In this document: piece by piece, positions 12,252-23,065 of the stretch
Layout of the letters: each line of letters opens with the position of its first letter
Position numbering within the stretch: the first letter of the stretch is position 1
DNA from: Phalacrocorax aristotelis
Taxonomy: Eukaryota > Chordata > Aves > Suliformes > Phalacrocoracidae
Length of the DNA stretch: 64,000 bases
Assembly (NCBI RefSeq): GCF_949628215.1
Contig: NC_134279.1
Location: 82,827,517 to 82,891,516, forward strand
Reading direction: 5' to 3'
The notes under the pieces: model-generated
The model's input: the letters and a program-made list of their open reading frames with translations, nothing else
Databases searched by the model: none
What the model was told of the DNA's origin: nothing
Position numbers and translations under genes: made by a program

Positions 12252-13740
12252 TAATCTTTCACAGCTGGGTACAGCCGCTGTGGGAGGAGATCTGTGGGGG
12301 GCAGAGGGAGCAGAAGGACATCGGTGTTCCCCATCCCGGGAGATCAAACCCCACCGGCTGGGCGTTACAGAAATCCACAACCGGCCCGCACTGACTGCGG
12401 GGGGAGGCTGGGGCACAAACTGCAAGAGCAAATATTTATTTATGCTGGGACATGAGGTGTCCCAGCCGAATTGGGGCACCCCAAATGCGGTTTCACATGG
12501 GGTTCTGATACTCTTCAAGCATCCAGGTCCAACACGGTTTGACTAATCGCTAACACCCCCACCCCCCCAAATTATTAATCATAGTAAAACTTAGCAAAGC
12601 GACCCTAGTTTTGCAGGGATCTTGCTGCTTGCCTCTTGGTCCAGACGTCCCTGGAGCCAGATGTGCTGGAGTTTCTGACCCATGACGCCAGAGGATGCTG
12701 GGAGGGTGTCAGGAATGTGTCAGAGGGGATGCTGGTGTTATCTCGGTTGTCCCGGGGTATCCTTTAGTCTTCATGGACAGCTCTAAGCTTCCAGGAAACA
12801 AAGTCCTTCCTTCCAGGGCTGTGCTGTGCTTTAGTTTTATGTAAGCATGAACAGTACCAAAGCCTTCAGTAAAATTCCACTACCTCACTGCATTACAGTG
12901 TATAACGTGAACTAATATATATTAACAAAGTTAATACATTTTCATACTATAAAGACTGGTTGAGATAATAGTTAGGGAAGGGAATTTTCATAACCCAAGA
13001 GAGCTATGAAATGTCCCCACCAGATCAGCTCTCTTTTCATTCCCTGGCTTGCTTTTTAAGTTGGTCATTTTGAATATTTGTTGAATGTCACTTTACGCCG
13101 CCAAGGGCGTCTCCTGACCTCAGGTGGGCGGCTTGCGGGGTGACACGCTGTGCGCCAAAACCAGGAGGAGAAGAAAACAAGAAGAAGAAAACATGAAGAT
13201 TCTGACCTGTCAGCAACACCTGGTTTATGACCAAATTTGCTAAGACTGTACGAAAGACGTATTCCTCTGTCGCCTCATGGAGACGGTGCCTGGTGCAGAC
13301 CCTCTGTCAGCAGCTTGGTGAGGGCGAGCGTGATGTTAAGAGCTTTGCTTGAGCAGTTCTAGAGGTTAAACTTCATTCCTTGGTGTTTCTGTGTTCTCAC
13401 ACCAGATGCTCTCTGGCTCCCATGACAGCAGCTTGCTTCTTCCACTGGATTTTTCACTCGCCACAATCACGCCGATAGCGACTGTTTCACTTTTCTTGCA
13501 GAATATTAAATCCTAAGCATGGCTCAGCGATTTCAGAGCCTGCTGCAGTCTCACGTTTTAGGTGTTCAAGGGCAGGAAGGCACCAGCACTCTTCTTGTCC
13601 TTCCTCCAACCCCCCTGGAAGTGCTGCTGCCAGAGCACCTCTGGGAGAAAAGGAGCGGATTCGCAGCAGGGTGGGGAAATTGGCGTCAGGGGATCCGGAC
13701 TAAGGGCCAAATCCAGTAAAGGGTGTAGATACTGCCCTGG

Positions 13741-14030
13741 CATCTTTCTTTTTGCTTGTCTTTTTGTCTTCTTTTTCTCTTTCTCTTTTTCCTTTTCTCT
13801 TTCTTCTTTTTTGCCTTTTTCTTTTTCTTTTCCTTTTTCTTTTCCTTTTCCTCTTTTTCTTTTTCTTCTTCTCCTTTTTCTCCTTCTTTTTCTCTTTCTT
13901 TTTCTTCTCCTTTTTCTCCTTCTTTTTCTCCTTTTTTTCTTTTTCTCCTTGCTTTTCTTTTTCTCCTTCTTTTTCTCCTTCTTTTTCTCCTTCTTTTTCT
14001 TCTTCTGTTTTTTCCTGGCTCTTTTTTTAC
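13741..14030 (+). repeat. Long polypyrimidine (CTTTTTCTC-type) tract
   Basis: Nearly all bases are C or T. Runs without a single purine cover 13814-13950 (137 nt) and 13952-14006 (55 nt). The motif resembles repeated CTTTTTCTC and TTTTCCTTTT units, so the tract is a low-complexity polypyrimidine/polypurine mirror-type repeat. The Phe/Leu/Ser-rich and Lys/Arg/Glu-rich open frames across it are by-products of composition. Confidence 0.95.
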
Positions 14031-17000
14031 ACTTGCGGTTTTTTGCAACTTGCTAGTTCCTCTCCTTATCCACCATCCAAAACCAGCTGTAGGACTGCAG
14101 GGATAGTTCACAGAAAGAAAGTTTCCCCCTGGAAGAAATACTCCAGAAATGGCAGCTGCAAAAATCAAATTAACATTGGAAAAGGCCACAGAGCAGAATT
14201 CAGTTTTAGTGCAGTCGCTAGGAACCAGTGTGTTTTGGTCGGACTGTTCTGGAGGTCTCTCAGGAGAATATGCTTTAAAACATAAATTGGTGCTGGTGGC
14301 TGGGGATTTGCATAATACGTCAAGAAATGCAATATAACAGCATCTGATGCACAGGATAAGGAAGAGTGGGAAGGGCTGTACGTTGTAGAAAGGCCGTCAC
14401 TGGGTTTTCACAAGTGATGGAAGTTGGGCTGGGAAGGTGACAGAGCTGGGAAAGCCCTTGCAGATGACCTGTCGTGCAGGTGTGACTGTACAGGGACACC
14501 TTCACTGGTTAGTGACAGGCTTCGCCTGAGCAGTGTCGGGTGAACCTGGGGGAAGCTGCTTGTGGCTGGTGGAGCTGGTCCAGGGGGGATTTTTCCCCTG
14601 AGCAATATGAGCATCCTCTCATCCCCGGGTGAGCATGTAGGTGTTGGAGGATGAGCAGGGTGTCCCAGACCCTCCTGGGGCAGCGGGAGCTGCTCAGCCG
14701 GGGCCTCAGCCTGCATGACAGGACCATGCTCTGGCAGCAGGAGGGTTGGGAAGATGAACAGAGATGTACCAGAACCAGCGAGAGCAATGGTCATTCTCTT
14801 CAAAGATGGAAGATGCTCCACTCCCCTCCCACCCTGTGCACAGTGGGGATGCTTGGCCCTCAGCACCATCCCCTTAGAGATTTGCTCCTGCTGCACAGCT
14901 CTGCCGCTGACGTGGACAGACCCCGTGGCACTCTCCTGTGCCAGGACAACACGGTGCCGGCACCTCTTAGCCTTCACGAAGCAGGAGGCAGGTGAAGCTG
15001 GATCCAGAAGACCGAGAGCATCACGAAACCACGCACACCACAAAACCCCCGGCCCTTCACCCATCAGCGTTAGGGCTTCTCTTGCAGACCAGGCTGTAGT
15101 TGAGAGAACCAGCACTAGGTGTCAGCGGCATTTAAAATCTGGAGGGAGCTGTGGGCAACCCCTGAGCCCGGGGACCCCGGGAGGAACAGCGAGGGGGCTG
15201 GGGGCTTCACTCCTGGGCAGCGCAGTGCAGGGAGAGGGAGAGTCGCTGGTACAAGCCAGCAGAGAAGCGCCAAGGGAGTAAATTTCTCTTGTCGGTGGTG
15301 GTTTTAAATATTGACTGGCGTATTGTCAGAATTGCTCAAATTATCCACTGTTTGAGATTGTACCTGTTGGATTTACCTGGAGAAGCCACCCAAGCCACTT
15401 TTTCATTGCGGCATGGATCCTGTTGGCACTGGGCTATTGTCAGCGTGGGTTTGCAATGCTCTCAGCAGCTTCTGACGGGTGTAACAGGGCTCCCACAAAT
15501 CCAGGGGAAGGCAGGAGGGCTCCTAGGGGGGAAAACCCACCCCGCAGGCTGCAGGAGTGGTGGGGATGCTGGTACTCCGGAGCAGCAGCTGCTGTAACTC
15601 TGCTGGGGCTCACACGTGTTGGAGAGGAAGCGCTAAACTCCTTCTGCAAAGGACTGTTAACAATAGCTTTCAGGAAGAGGCCTGGGTATTTCTGCCTGGC
15701 GTTACCACCCAAGAAGGGCAGGGCTTGAAGTCATACAAGGTGGCCCTGGCTGTAGTCATCATTGCCATGACTACCCCCGGGTAGTAGCTCTGCTTGTTGT
15801 TTTCAGTAGCCCAAAGGCCACCCCAGCTGTGGGATCTCATCATGTTCAGCAGCTAATTGCGTGACCTCCTAAGGACGAGATGCCTCGGATGCCAGCAGTT
15901 CGCTTGCTCCGTACAGCGGGGCTGCTATCTGGCTGGGTTTCACGGCAGCGAGGATAACGAGGACGGGCTGAGCAGCACAGCAGGAACCTCACTCCTGCAG
16001 CTATCCATGATGAGAAGGGGAGCGTGCAGAGAGGAAATCTCCCCTCGTTATGGGCTAAGAGGTAGGGTCTCCCTCCTGCTCATAAATGATGATCCCTTCT
16101 GCTGCTGCCATGGGTGAGCCACGCAGCCCCAAGCGGTGACGGAGAGCAGACTCAGTGCTCGCAACGGTGCTAACCGCTTCCTGACGTACGTGGAATGGAA
16201 ATACATCACGCACCGCTCAAGCCTAAGGGCAAATGTGTTTGTCCTCTAAACAAAGACAGGGCGACCAGCCCTTTTCTTTGCTGCAATGCTCCCTGCCAGC
16301 ACGGGCTTCGCAGGTTCAGCTGGACAGTCCAGAGCTAAGGAGCAGCTCTGAACCTCAAGTGGGGATGACCCACCTCTTTGGTCTTCAAATCCTGTCTACA
16401 TGAAGCTATTCTGTGCCACGCTGGTGGGTTTTGGCAGGACTTCAGAAATCGCAGTACAGCTTGCCAAAAGATCTTCACCCCAGCATTGCCACTGGAGATC
16501 CTGTCCCTGTATTTAATTAAACCAGAAACTCAGATTTGAAAAATCTCCCACAGAGGTTGAAAGCCAGAACTCGGTGGCTGAAGTCCATCTCGCCAGTGTT
16601 TCAGTCTGCCCGAGCTATTAATTTCCCATATTCAGAAAAAAAGGTATAACAAAATGCATGAGAAAAGTCATGATTAGAAGCATCAAGGCATGTCCCAGGC
16701 AGGGATTTGGGGAACAGTGTGATAATACCAGAGAGGCTTAAGTAGTCTTGAAATGTGAAGCAGAACAGGATTTTAAGCAGAGATTTTAAGTGGCTGGAAA
16801 ACAGGGATTTGTCCTCCATAAACGTGTTGTGGAAGACTGGATTACCTTGTGGTTACTGATAACGTGCAGACGAATGCCCCCAGGGGCAATAAACCACGCT
16901 GAGCCAGGTCTAGGCGAGGGCACCTGTCCGTGGCAGGGCTGTGCTGAGAGCAGCACGACCATGGTGCAATCACTGTCCCGAGTCTCTGGCAAGGCAGGCT

Positions 17001-18284
17001 GGCTGCTGCTGCTGCTGTGGGTGGCATCAAAGTGTGTGGGATGGCGGCAATCAGTGCAGAGGGAGCCGTGGCCCTTCTCAGAAGCGGCAGCTGCTGACAG
17101 CGCTTCTCCCACCCTCCATACAACCAGGAGCAGCCAGCCCAGCTCCCCGTGGCTCCTCGCTTTCTCTGCCTCTCTGTCCCAGCTGCAGCTCTTTCCCCTT
17201 CTCCCTGTGAAAGGGCAGCCAAGCCCCAAGCTCTCCCCCCTGGAAAGGGCAAGATTGCATTTCACGGGCACGCGGGGGGTGCTTTCAGCTGGCACCACAT
17301 GGCAAAAATGCAGAAGGCGGCTGAAGAAAGGGGAATAAATGAAATACAGGCACCTCTCTGGGCCACAGAGATTTATTTATTCCCTTTGGGGTTAAAGCAG
17401 AGGGTGCTAAAGGTCAACCTTTAAGAAGGAAACGGTGCTGCTGCACACCCAGAGCAAACAGGACTGGCTGACTTGTGTGCTTAGTCAGCATCCACGGCAT
17501 TCTTGTTGCTTTAGAAATAACGTGCGCCTTTCCTTGTCCAGCTTCAGGCGATTGGGTAGGAGAAAGCAAACACCAAGGATGCCCAGCCCAGCTGAGAGCA
17601 GGGTTATGGCCATTGGGGTTTGGTGAAGGCAGAAGGGAGAGGTGGGGAGCTGGCGGAGGCTGGGGATGCAGGAGGAGAGTGTGGAGGCAACTGCAGCAGC
17701 TCCAGGACTCCAACCCACACCCCAGAAGAAGGGACCTGCCTTGAGAGACCGCTTGAGATTATTTGAGTGTCGAACGACACGGGGGACAAGTTCCCCAGGT
17801 CCCTGCAGGAGACTGGTCTTCCAGGTCAACAGCATTTGGCCTTCCTTGTTCCTTTCTTTCTACTTTTAATTCCTGGATCTGTTTGCTGGCCCCCTCATTT
17901 CACTGTGAAATGTCTTCCTGAATGACACGGGTGAGACCAAATATAAAAGTAGCTTGGCATCGTGCCCGCCTGTCATTATTTGAACGTAGGTGTGGTCAGG
18001 AGAGCATGGAGGCAACTGGAAGGGAAGAAGCCAGCAGCGAGACGGGGAGCAGATAAGGAAGCAGAGAAGCCAGATGTTGAAAACAGTTCAGCAAAACAAC
18101 AGCACAAAACAAAAAAGCAAAATAAGCACAGTAAGAAAGAGATTGTTAAGGTTAAAAAAACAAAAAGGAAGAAATTCTGATGGGGGTATTGCTCTAGTGA
18201 AATGGCAGAATTACAACTGGTCCTGAATCTGGGGAGATCCCAGCTGCCACAGTAACTTGTAGAGAGTGATGGTGGCTTTTCATT

Positions 18285-19450
18285 TTAGCAGTGACGGAGT
18301 GACTGAGGAGTTGCAGACAGGGGCGGGCTGATGAACGCGCACACGAGGCTGTGCAAAGGCTGCTCAAGGCGTCTATCCTCTTACACGGATCTTTTAGGAA
18401 GTTTCGGAATACTAGGGAAGTTCTGGAGGACTGGAAAACACTACTGAGAGGTCAGTAATTAAAAGGGAGAGCTCTCAAAGCTTCATCAGGCCATTGTCAG
18501 TCCCATAAAAAACAATTATATGGAATTTCATTAGTAGGAAATTAAGGGAACATAAAAGAGTTAACGTCAGCCAGCATGGTTTTAAGGGAAATTGAATCTG
18601 TCAGGCAAACTCGATATCATTTTTCAGTGAGATTATGAGCTGGTAACAGACATCTTTGATGCATTTGTGTTGGTGCTGCATGGTGATTTGATTAATAAAC
18701 TAGAACAATGCAAATTCAGCATGCTTATGTCAGTGACTGGTAAGAATAAACAAACGTCTTGTGGACAGGCTTTCCAATGGTATAAAGTTTGTGTGACAGC
18801 AAATAATGAGGGCAAGTCCCAGACTGCTCGGTAAGCCAGGCACAAGCAATGAATATTCATCTTTATATGAATATTCATCTTTACGTGACCAAATGCCATG
18901 TGTCCAGGGCCAAAGAATGTAGCTTTTCTCACAGAATGGAAAATTTTATCCCAAAGGGCTGTGACCTGAAAAGAATTGAAGGTGCTGGTGGGTGATCAGC
19001 TGGACATCAGCCTCGGTGTGACCCTGTGGCCAGCGGGACCGGCTAGTGGTGCCCGCGACGGTACCAGCACAACGCTGAGGAGGAGCAGACGGATTATATT
19101 TGCTTTGTGCTTGTTACCAGAGCCATCACCCTGTCCACTTCTGGCACCCGCAGACTAAGGAAAATCTTGAAATCTTTTCATTTTCACAAAAAAATGCATA
19201 AATGAGTAAATTACTGGAAAAGGTGCCTTAGAGTGAAAGGTTCCAAGAAATCAATCTGCTCGGCTGGTCTGGTGGATGCCAGACCATACATGAACACCAA
19301 AAACTTGATCACAGCAGACTTTAGACTCTACAAGGCAAGGGGAAAAAGAGATGTGCGGTTAAAATTTGAAGTCGGGATTTTCTATGGCATCAAAACCAGC
19401 ACTAAGTTTTCCTCTTAAAAATAGGCTTAGATTTCACCGTAGCTTTAGAA
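18285..19450 (+). mobile_element. Ancient decayed CR1/L3-like LINE, plus strand
   Basis: Scattered segments keep the order of a CR1/L3-type ORF2 end. First is a reverse-transcriptase fragment reading like SQHGF around 18570. Next is a segment reading KVLVGDQLDISLGVTLWPA (18979-19035), which resembles the conserved LGVLVDNKLxMSQQCALVA. Then comes CACTTCTGGCACCC, like the HLEYCVQFW coding region, and a GAGTGAAAGGTTCC...AATCTGCT block near 19230-19260. The frame is broken many times. It looks much older than the other CR1 copies. Limits are approximate. Confidence 0.6.
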
Positions 19451-21659
19451 GCCAGTTGACGCATGGAATATCTATGGTTGGTGCTCCTTTGAAGGTCCTC
19501 CTATGAGGCAACAATATCCCTCTCCCTCCCCATTTGACGTCGGTATTTATGAATCTATGGAAATGTTTTTGGTGCTTTTCTCCCCATGAGAAAAATAGGA
19601 TGTTTTGGTAGAAATTTAAAAAAATTATTTTTTATTCCATTCAAAACCAAACATTTCTTTTTAGACAGACTGTTAGAGTGCCTTACAACATCTTCCCACA
19701 TTGCTCAGCGGAGGTTAAATGCTCTGCTTTTCTCCTGGACACGGTTTTGCTGGCTGAGTCACACCACGCTCCAGGCACTGGGCTCCTCTTCGTGCTGAAG
19801 CACTACATTGCGGCGTTGAAAACAGCCATCCTCATTCTTTCTGCTGGTGCAGGAGAGTGAAACTAAAGTAAGACTAAAGTCAACATCAGAGTTGGATGAC
19901 TAACTGAGTTCTCGCTTCCCGTCTCTGTGCTCAGCCCCCTTGCACCACAGCCTAGTGGACTAAGCAGTGTCCTCATACCAGAGAAAATTAGACCCTGTTT
20001 CCGAGATCCTTATTTGTGATAACACCATTGCCTAACTGAGCATTCAGGACTGAGCCTGGCATTGGTGTCATTCATAGCAATTCTCGTCCTGTAATTAAAA
20101 CCATTAAGGATTGTTGCCAGCCACTCTTCGACCACTGATGTTTAATCCTGTTTCAAAAGCTCGGTGAAGACAATGCAATAGTTACCACCGACTTCAGGAG
20201 TATCAGCTCAGTCCCCAGCATCACAAGCCTCTACTAATTTGAACGAAAACAGCAATCTTCTTAGCTGCTAACAGCGGTAGGCAGTCGTATCTACAGGCTT
20301 TACACCGGAGCTGGGTATGTAGCATACACTGAGCAGCGCATTATATATTTCCTGTAGCCACAGGTAGCTCATCTCAGCAGTCTGAGGTCCAAAGCAGTTT
20401 AAATCACAAATGATCTGCTCCTTGCAGCAGCCGTCACGATGTTTTGCCATGGGGGATTGCCCCTGTAAGCTGCTGAAGCACCAGCCTTCTGCCACGGGTG
20501 CCCTGGCTCGCCTGCAGCACTGGCCTCTGCAGAGCAGCCAGCGGAGGCAGGCACAAAATGCACAGCGCTTCTCCCCGATACAGCTCCCGACCCAGCCCCA
20601 GGGGAAGGCAGCGCCTGGCTGCTGGGCTCAGAAATTGCCCTGCTATTTTTATCTGCTTTCCTTCCACCGCTGACGTGTCTCTCTGCTTCTTGGTCCTCGG
20701 AAAGATTCTACCAGATCTCCATGGTGACTGCCATTGGAGGACAGATTTCCTCACTGGTGTTAATACACCCAAAGCGACATCCATCTGGTCTCACATGACA
20801 CCACGTTTGGCAGCCGTAGGCATGATGTCCAAGAGCTGGTGAACTTCGTGTGAACAAACAAAGTTTTTGCTGGGCTCTCCTTGCCCCTCCTGCATTGTTC
20901 CAGTCACGGTGCATTGTCTGTTGGGAAGTTTTTTTATCCCCTTCTCATTTAATTAAGTGGTGATACCATGATATTCGGACCAGCAGCTTTCAACCTTAGC
21001 AAGCAGCAGTGAGGGAAGCCAGAGGCATGCTCATACAATTAGCGTAGTTTATGTAGACCTCAGAAGATGAAACGACAAAAGCAAACACAGAAATGCTTGG
21101 TGGTATGCATAGCCTGGTCTTGGTCCTGCTCTTCATCCCCACCATGCCTCTGGCAGAGCGTGAGGTCTCCATGCAGAGGCGGCTCTACCGCACCTGATAA
21201 TGTGTGGCTGGGAATGGGACCCTTCCAGCATCGTTTTCACAACACAAAATAATAACAATAACCAGATGCTTCCAAAGGAGGGAGCCGCACTCTGAGCTTC
21301 AGCGAGGTTTAAACCTCGAGGAGACCTTGACGTCCGAGGATGTTGCTGGGGGCTGGTGGTATTTTCTGGAGAAAGCTCTGCCATGTCCTTGGGTGAAGTT
21401 GTCTCTTGGGTTGCGCAGCATGGCGGGGACGCACTGCAGCTCAGCAGCTGGTGGGACATTTTAGGATCAAGCTGAAGGGTGGTTTGGAGTCAGCAGGGAG
21501 CTTTCTTTGGGACCACAGTCAATGGCACCTTTTCTGGGTGGAGGTGACATTGTTTATGGGGCTGAGGGGCAGGATGGGGCAGGAGGAGCAGATGTTCATC
21601 CATCACGGGGCAGGGGGATGCCTCCGAGTGGAGCAGGGACACAGGTTCATTCCTGCTGG

Positions 21660-22110
21660 GACCTCTCCTCATGGTGGGTGAGAACAGTGTCCCTGCCATG
21701 GGGCTGTGTCCCCTCAGGGGGAGGACTCAGGGTCCCTGCCATGGGGCTGTGCTCCTCATAGTGGGTGTCATGGCCATAAGGCTGTGTCCCCTCACGGGGG
21801 AGGTCTCGGGGTCCCTGCCATGGGGCTGTGTCCCCTCATGGCAGGTGTTATGGCCATGAGGCTGTGTCCCATCAGGAGGGGGACATGGCGACCGTGAAAT
21901 GGGGCTGTTTAGGGACATGATGGGTGTCAGGGCCATGGTGGCTGTGTCCCCTCAGGGGGAAGGACTCGGGGTCCCTGCCATGGGGCTGTGTCCCCTCATG
22001 GCGGGTGTCACGGCCATGGGGCTGTGTCCCATCAGAGGGAGGAAATGGGCTCGCTGCCATGGGGCAGCGCCACTCCGGGACCCCTTGAAGCCATGAGGCT
22101 GTGCCCCTCG
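21660..22110. repeat. GC-rich minisatellite, ~79-bp higher-order unit
   Basis: The core CCATGGGGCTGTGTCCCCTCA recurs with changes at 21696, 21739, 21774, 21818, 21854, 21934, 21979, 22015, 22057 and 22091. Steps alternate about 43 and 35 bp, so the true unit is a ~79-bp dimer with roughly five copies. The array ends at the upstream edge of the EXOC6B CpG island. Overlapping frames through it are repeat artefacts. Confidence 0.9.
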
Positions 22111-22228
22111 GGGGCAGGTCGCCACCCGCCGCCACGGCGGACGCCTCCCCTCCGGGCAGCGGGGCGGACAGGCGGGCCCCCCGGGCCGCGCTGCCTCCCG
22201 ACCCGCCGCAGGGGCCGGTGACACGACC

Positions 22229-22278
22229 GCCGCGGCCCGCCCGCCCCGCTCCGCCCCGCCCCGCCCCGCTCCCCGCCG
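22229..22278 (+). promoter_or_regulatory. Cluster of Sp1-type GC boxes
   Basis: At least four overlapping CCGCCCC-type boxes follow one another, some 200-250 bp ahead of the EXOC6B start codon. They are likely Sp/KLF sites. Confidence 0.6.
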
Positions 22279-22325
22279 GCCGTGCGGCAGCGCCGGCGCA
22301 GGCCGCGGCAGCGCCCCCCGTCCGC

Positions 22326-22345
22326 ACTACATTTCCCGGCGTGCC
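22326..22345 (+). promoter_or_regulatory. ZNF143/SBS-like ACTACA element
   Basis: ACTACATTTCCCGGCGTGCC closely matches the known ACTACAnnTCCCAGCATGC promoter motif bound by ZNF143 and THAP11. It lies about 135 bp upstream of the EXOC6B ATG, a usual distance for this motif. The match is seen directly; binding is inferred. Confidence 0.6.
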
Positions 22346-22478
22346 GGGCGCGGCGGGGCCGGGTCGGGCCGGGCCGCGGGGAGCCGAGCCGGGAGCGGAG
22401 CGGGCGGCCCCGGCGCTGGTGCTGCCGCTGCCCGGGGCGGGGAGGGCTCGGGCCGGGCAGGTGGGTCGGCGCAGCCCC

Positions 22479-22591
22479 ATGGAGCGGGGGAAGATGGCGG
22501 AGCTGGAGAGCCTGGAGACGGCGGCGGAGCATGAGCGGATCCTGCGGGAGATCGAAAGCACCGACACGGCCTGCATCGGCCCCACGCTCAG
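22479..22591 (+). CDS. EXOC6B: EXOC6B (SEC15B) first coding exon; gene continues beyond window
   Basis: EXOC6B is the SEC15-like subunit of the exocyst, the octameric complex that tethers secretory vesicles to the plasma membrane and responds to Rab GTPases. The exon starts MERGKMAELESLETAAEHER and continues through REIESTDTACIGPTL, which matches the conserved N-terminus of vertebrate EXOC6B. The MERGKM start separates it from the paralogue EXOC6. It encodes 37 codons plus two bases and ends CTCAG|GTGCGG, a good donor, leaving an Arg codon (AG+G) to be finished by exon 2. There are two in-frame ATGs, at 22479 and 22494; the second has an A at -3. Exon 2 was not found in the remaining 41 kb. 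Confidence 0.95.
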
Positions 22592-22834
22592 GTGCGGCCG
22601 GGGCGGGGCGGCGGGACCCGGGGCGGGGGGTCTTGGCCTTGCCGCCCCCCTCCCCAGAAACTTGGAAGAAATGAGAAAATGTTAATTAATAGTAATTTTT
22701 AAATAGTCGTTCCTCAGAGGTACCCGCAGCCCCCTTCGCTTCCCGGGAGGTGGAGGCGCCGTGAGGGGGGAGCCCCGGCCTGTGCCCGGGCCTGGGCCCG
22801 AGCCATGGGGTGGCTTCCCCTCCCCGGCTGCGGT

Positions 22835-23065
22835 GTCACCCCCTGCTCGGGGCTCTGTCTGTCTGTCGTCCCTCCCACGCCCGCCGTCACCCCCCCCAGC
22901 TCGGGGCTCTGTGTGTCTGTTGTCGTCCCCCCCGCCGTCACCCCCCCCCAGCTGGGGCTCTGTCTCCCCCCAGCCATCACCCCCCCTGCTCGGGGCTCTG
23001 TCACCCCCGTGCTCAGGGCTCTGCTGTCACCCCCTGCTCTGGGCTCTGTCCCCCTGCCCTGGCCT
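22835..23065 (+). repeat. GC-rich tandem repeat next to EXOC6B exon 1
   Basis: The phrase GGGGCTCTGTC followed by a C-rich spacer (CCGTCACCCCC) recurs six times at about 22849, 22903, 22954, 22992, 23016 and 23041. Units vary from 24 to 54 bp. The tract sits inside intron 1, about 250 bp after the donor. Confidence 0.85.

Larger units (their letters stand above)
10524..21659. other. SPR-EXOC6B intergenic region
   Basis: Apart from the repeats listed separately, no coding exon is convincing. The longest open frames (for example about 16790-17338 plus) have no recognisable domain and overlap equally long frames on the opposite strand. Short T-rich (10570-10720) and A-rich (11247-11262) tracts are present. 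An AT-rich stretch at about 12830-13010 might be conserved DNA or unique filler; I cannot tell. Nothing specific is seen in 14040-18280 or 19450-21660. Confidence 0.55.
22111..22640 (+). promoter_or_regulatory. EXOC6B CpG-island promoter
   Basis: A sharp rise in GC and CpG content surrounds the EXOC6B start codon. There is no TATA box. The island contains a cluster of GC boxes and an ACTACA-type element about 150 bp before the ATG, consistent with a broad housekeeping promoter. The transcription start site cannot be placed exactly from sequence. Confidence 0.85.

Noticed and set aside
13562-14285. Long plus- and minus-strand open frames rich in Phe/Leu/Ser or Lys/Arg/Glu
   Set aside because: They are translations of the polypyrimidine tract; composition alone keeps them open.
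16790-17338. 182-codon plus-strand open frame starting MAGKQGF
   Set aside because: No recognisable domain, antisense frames equally long, no splice or promoter context; treated as chance.
21507-22221. Several open frames repeating ATGGGGCTGTG units
   Set aside because: Products of the minisatellite array, open in several frames at once.
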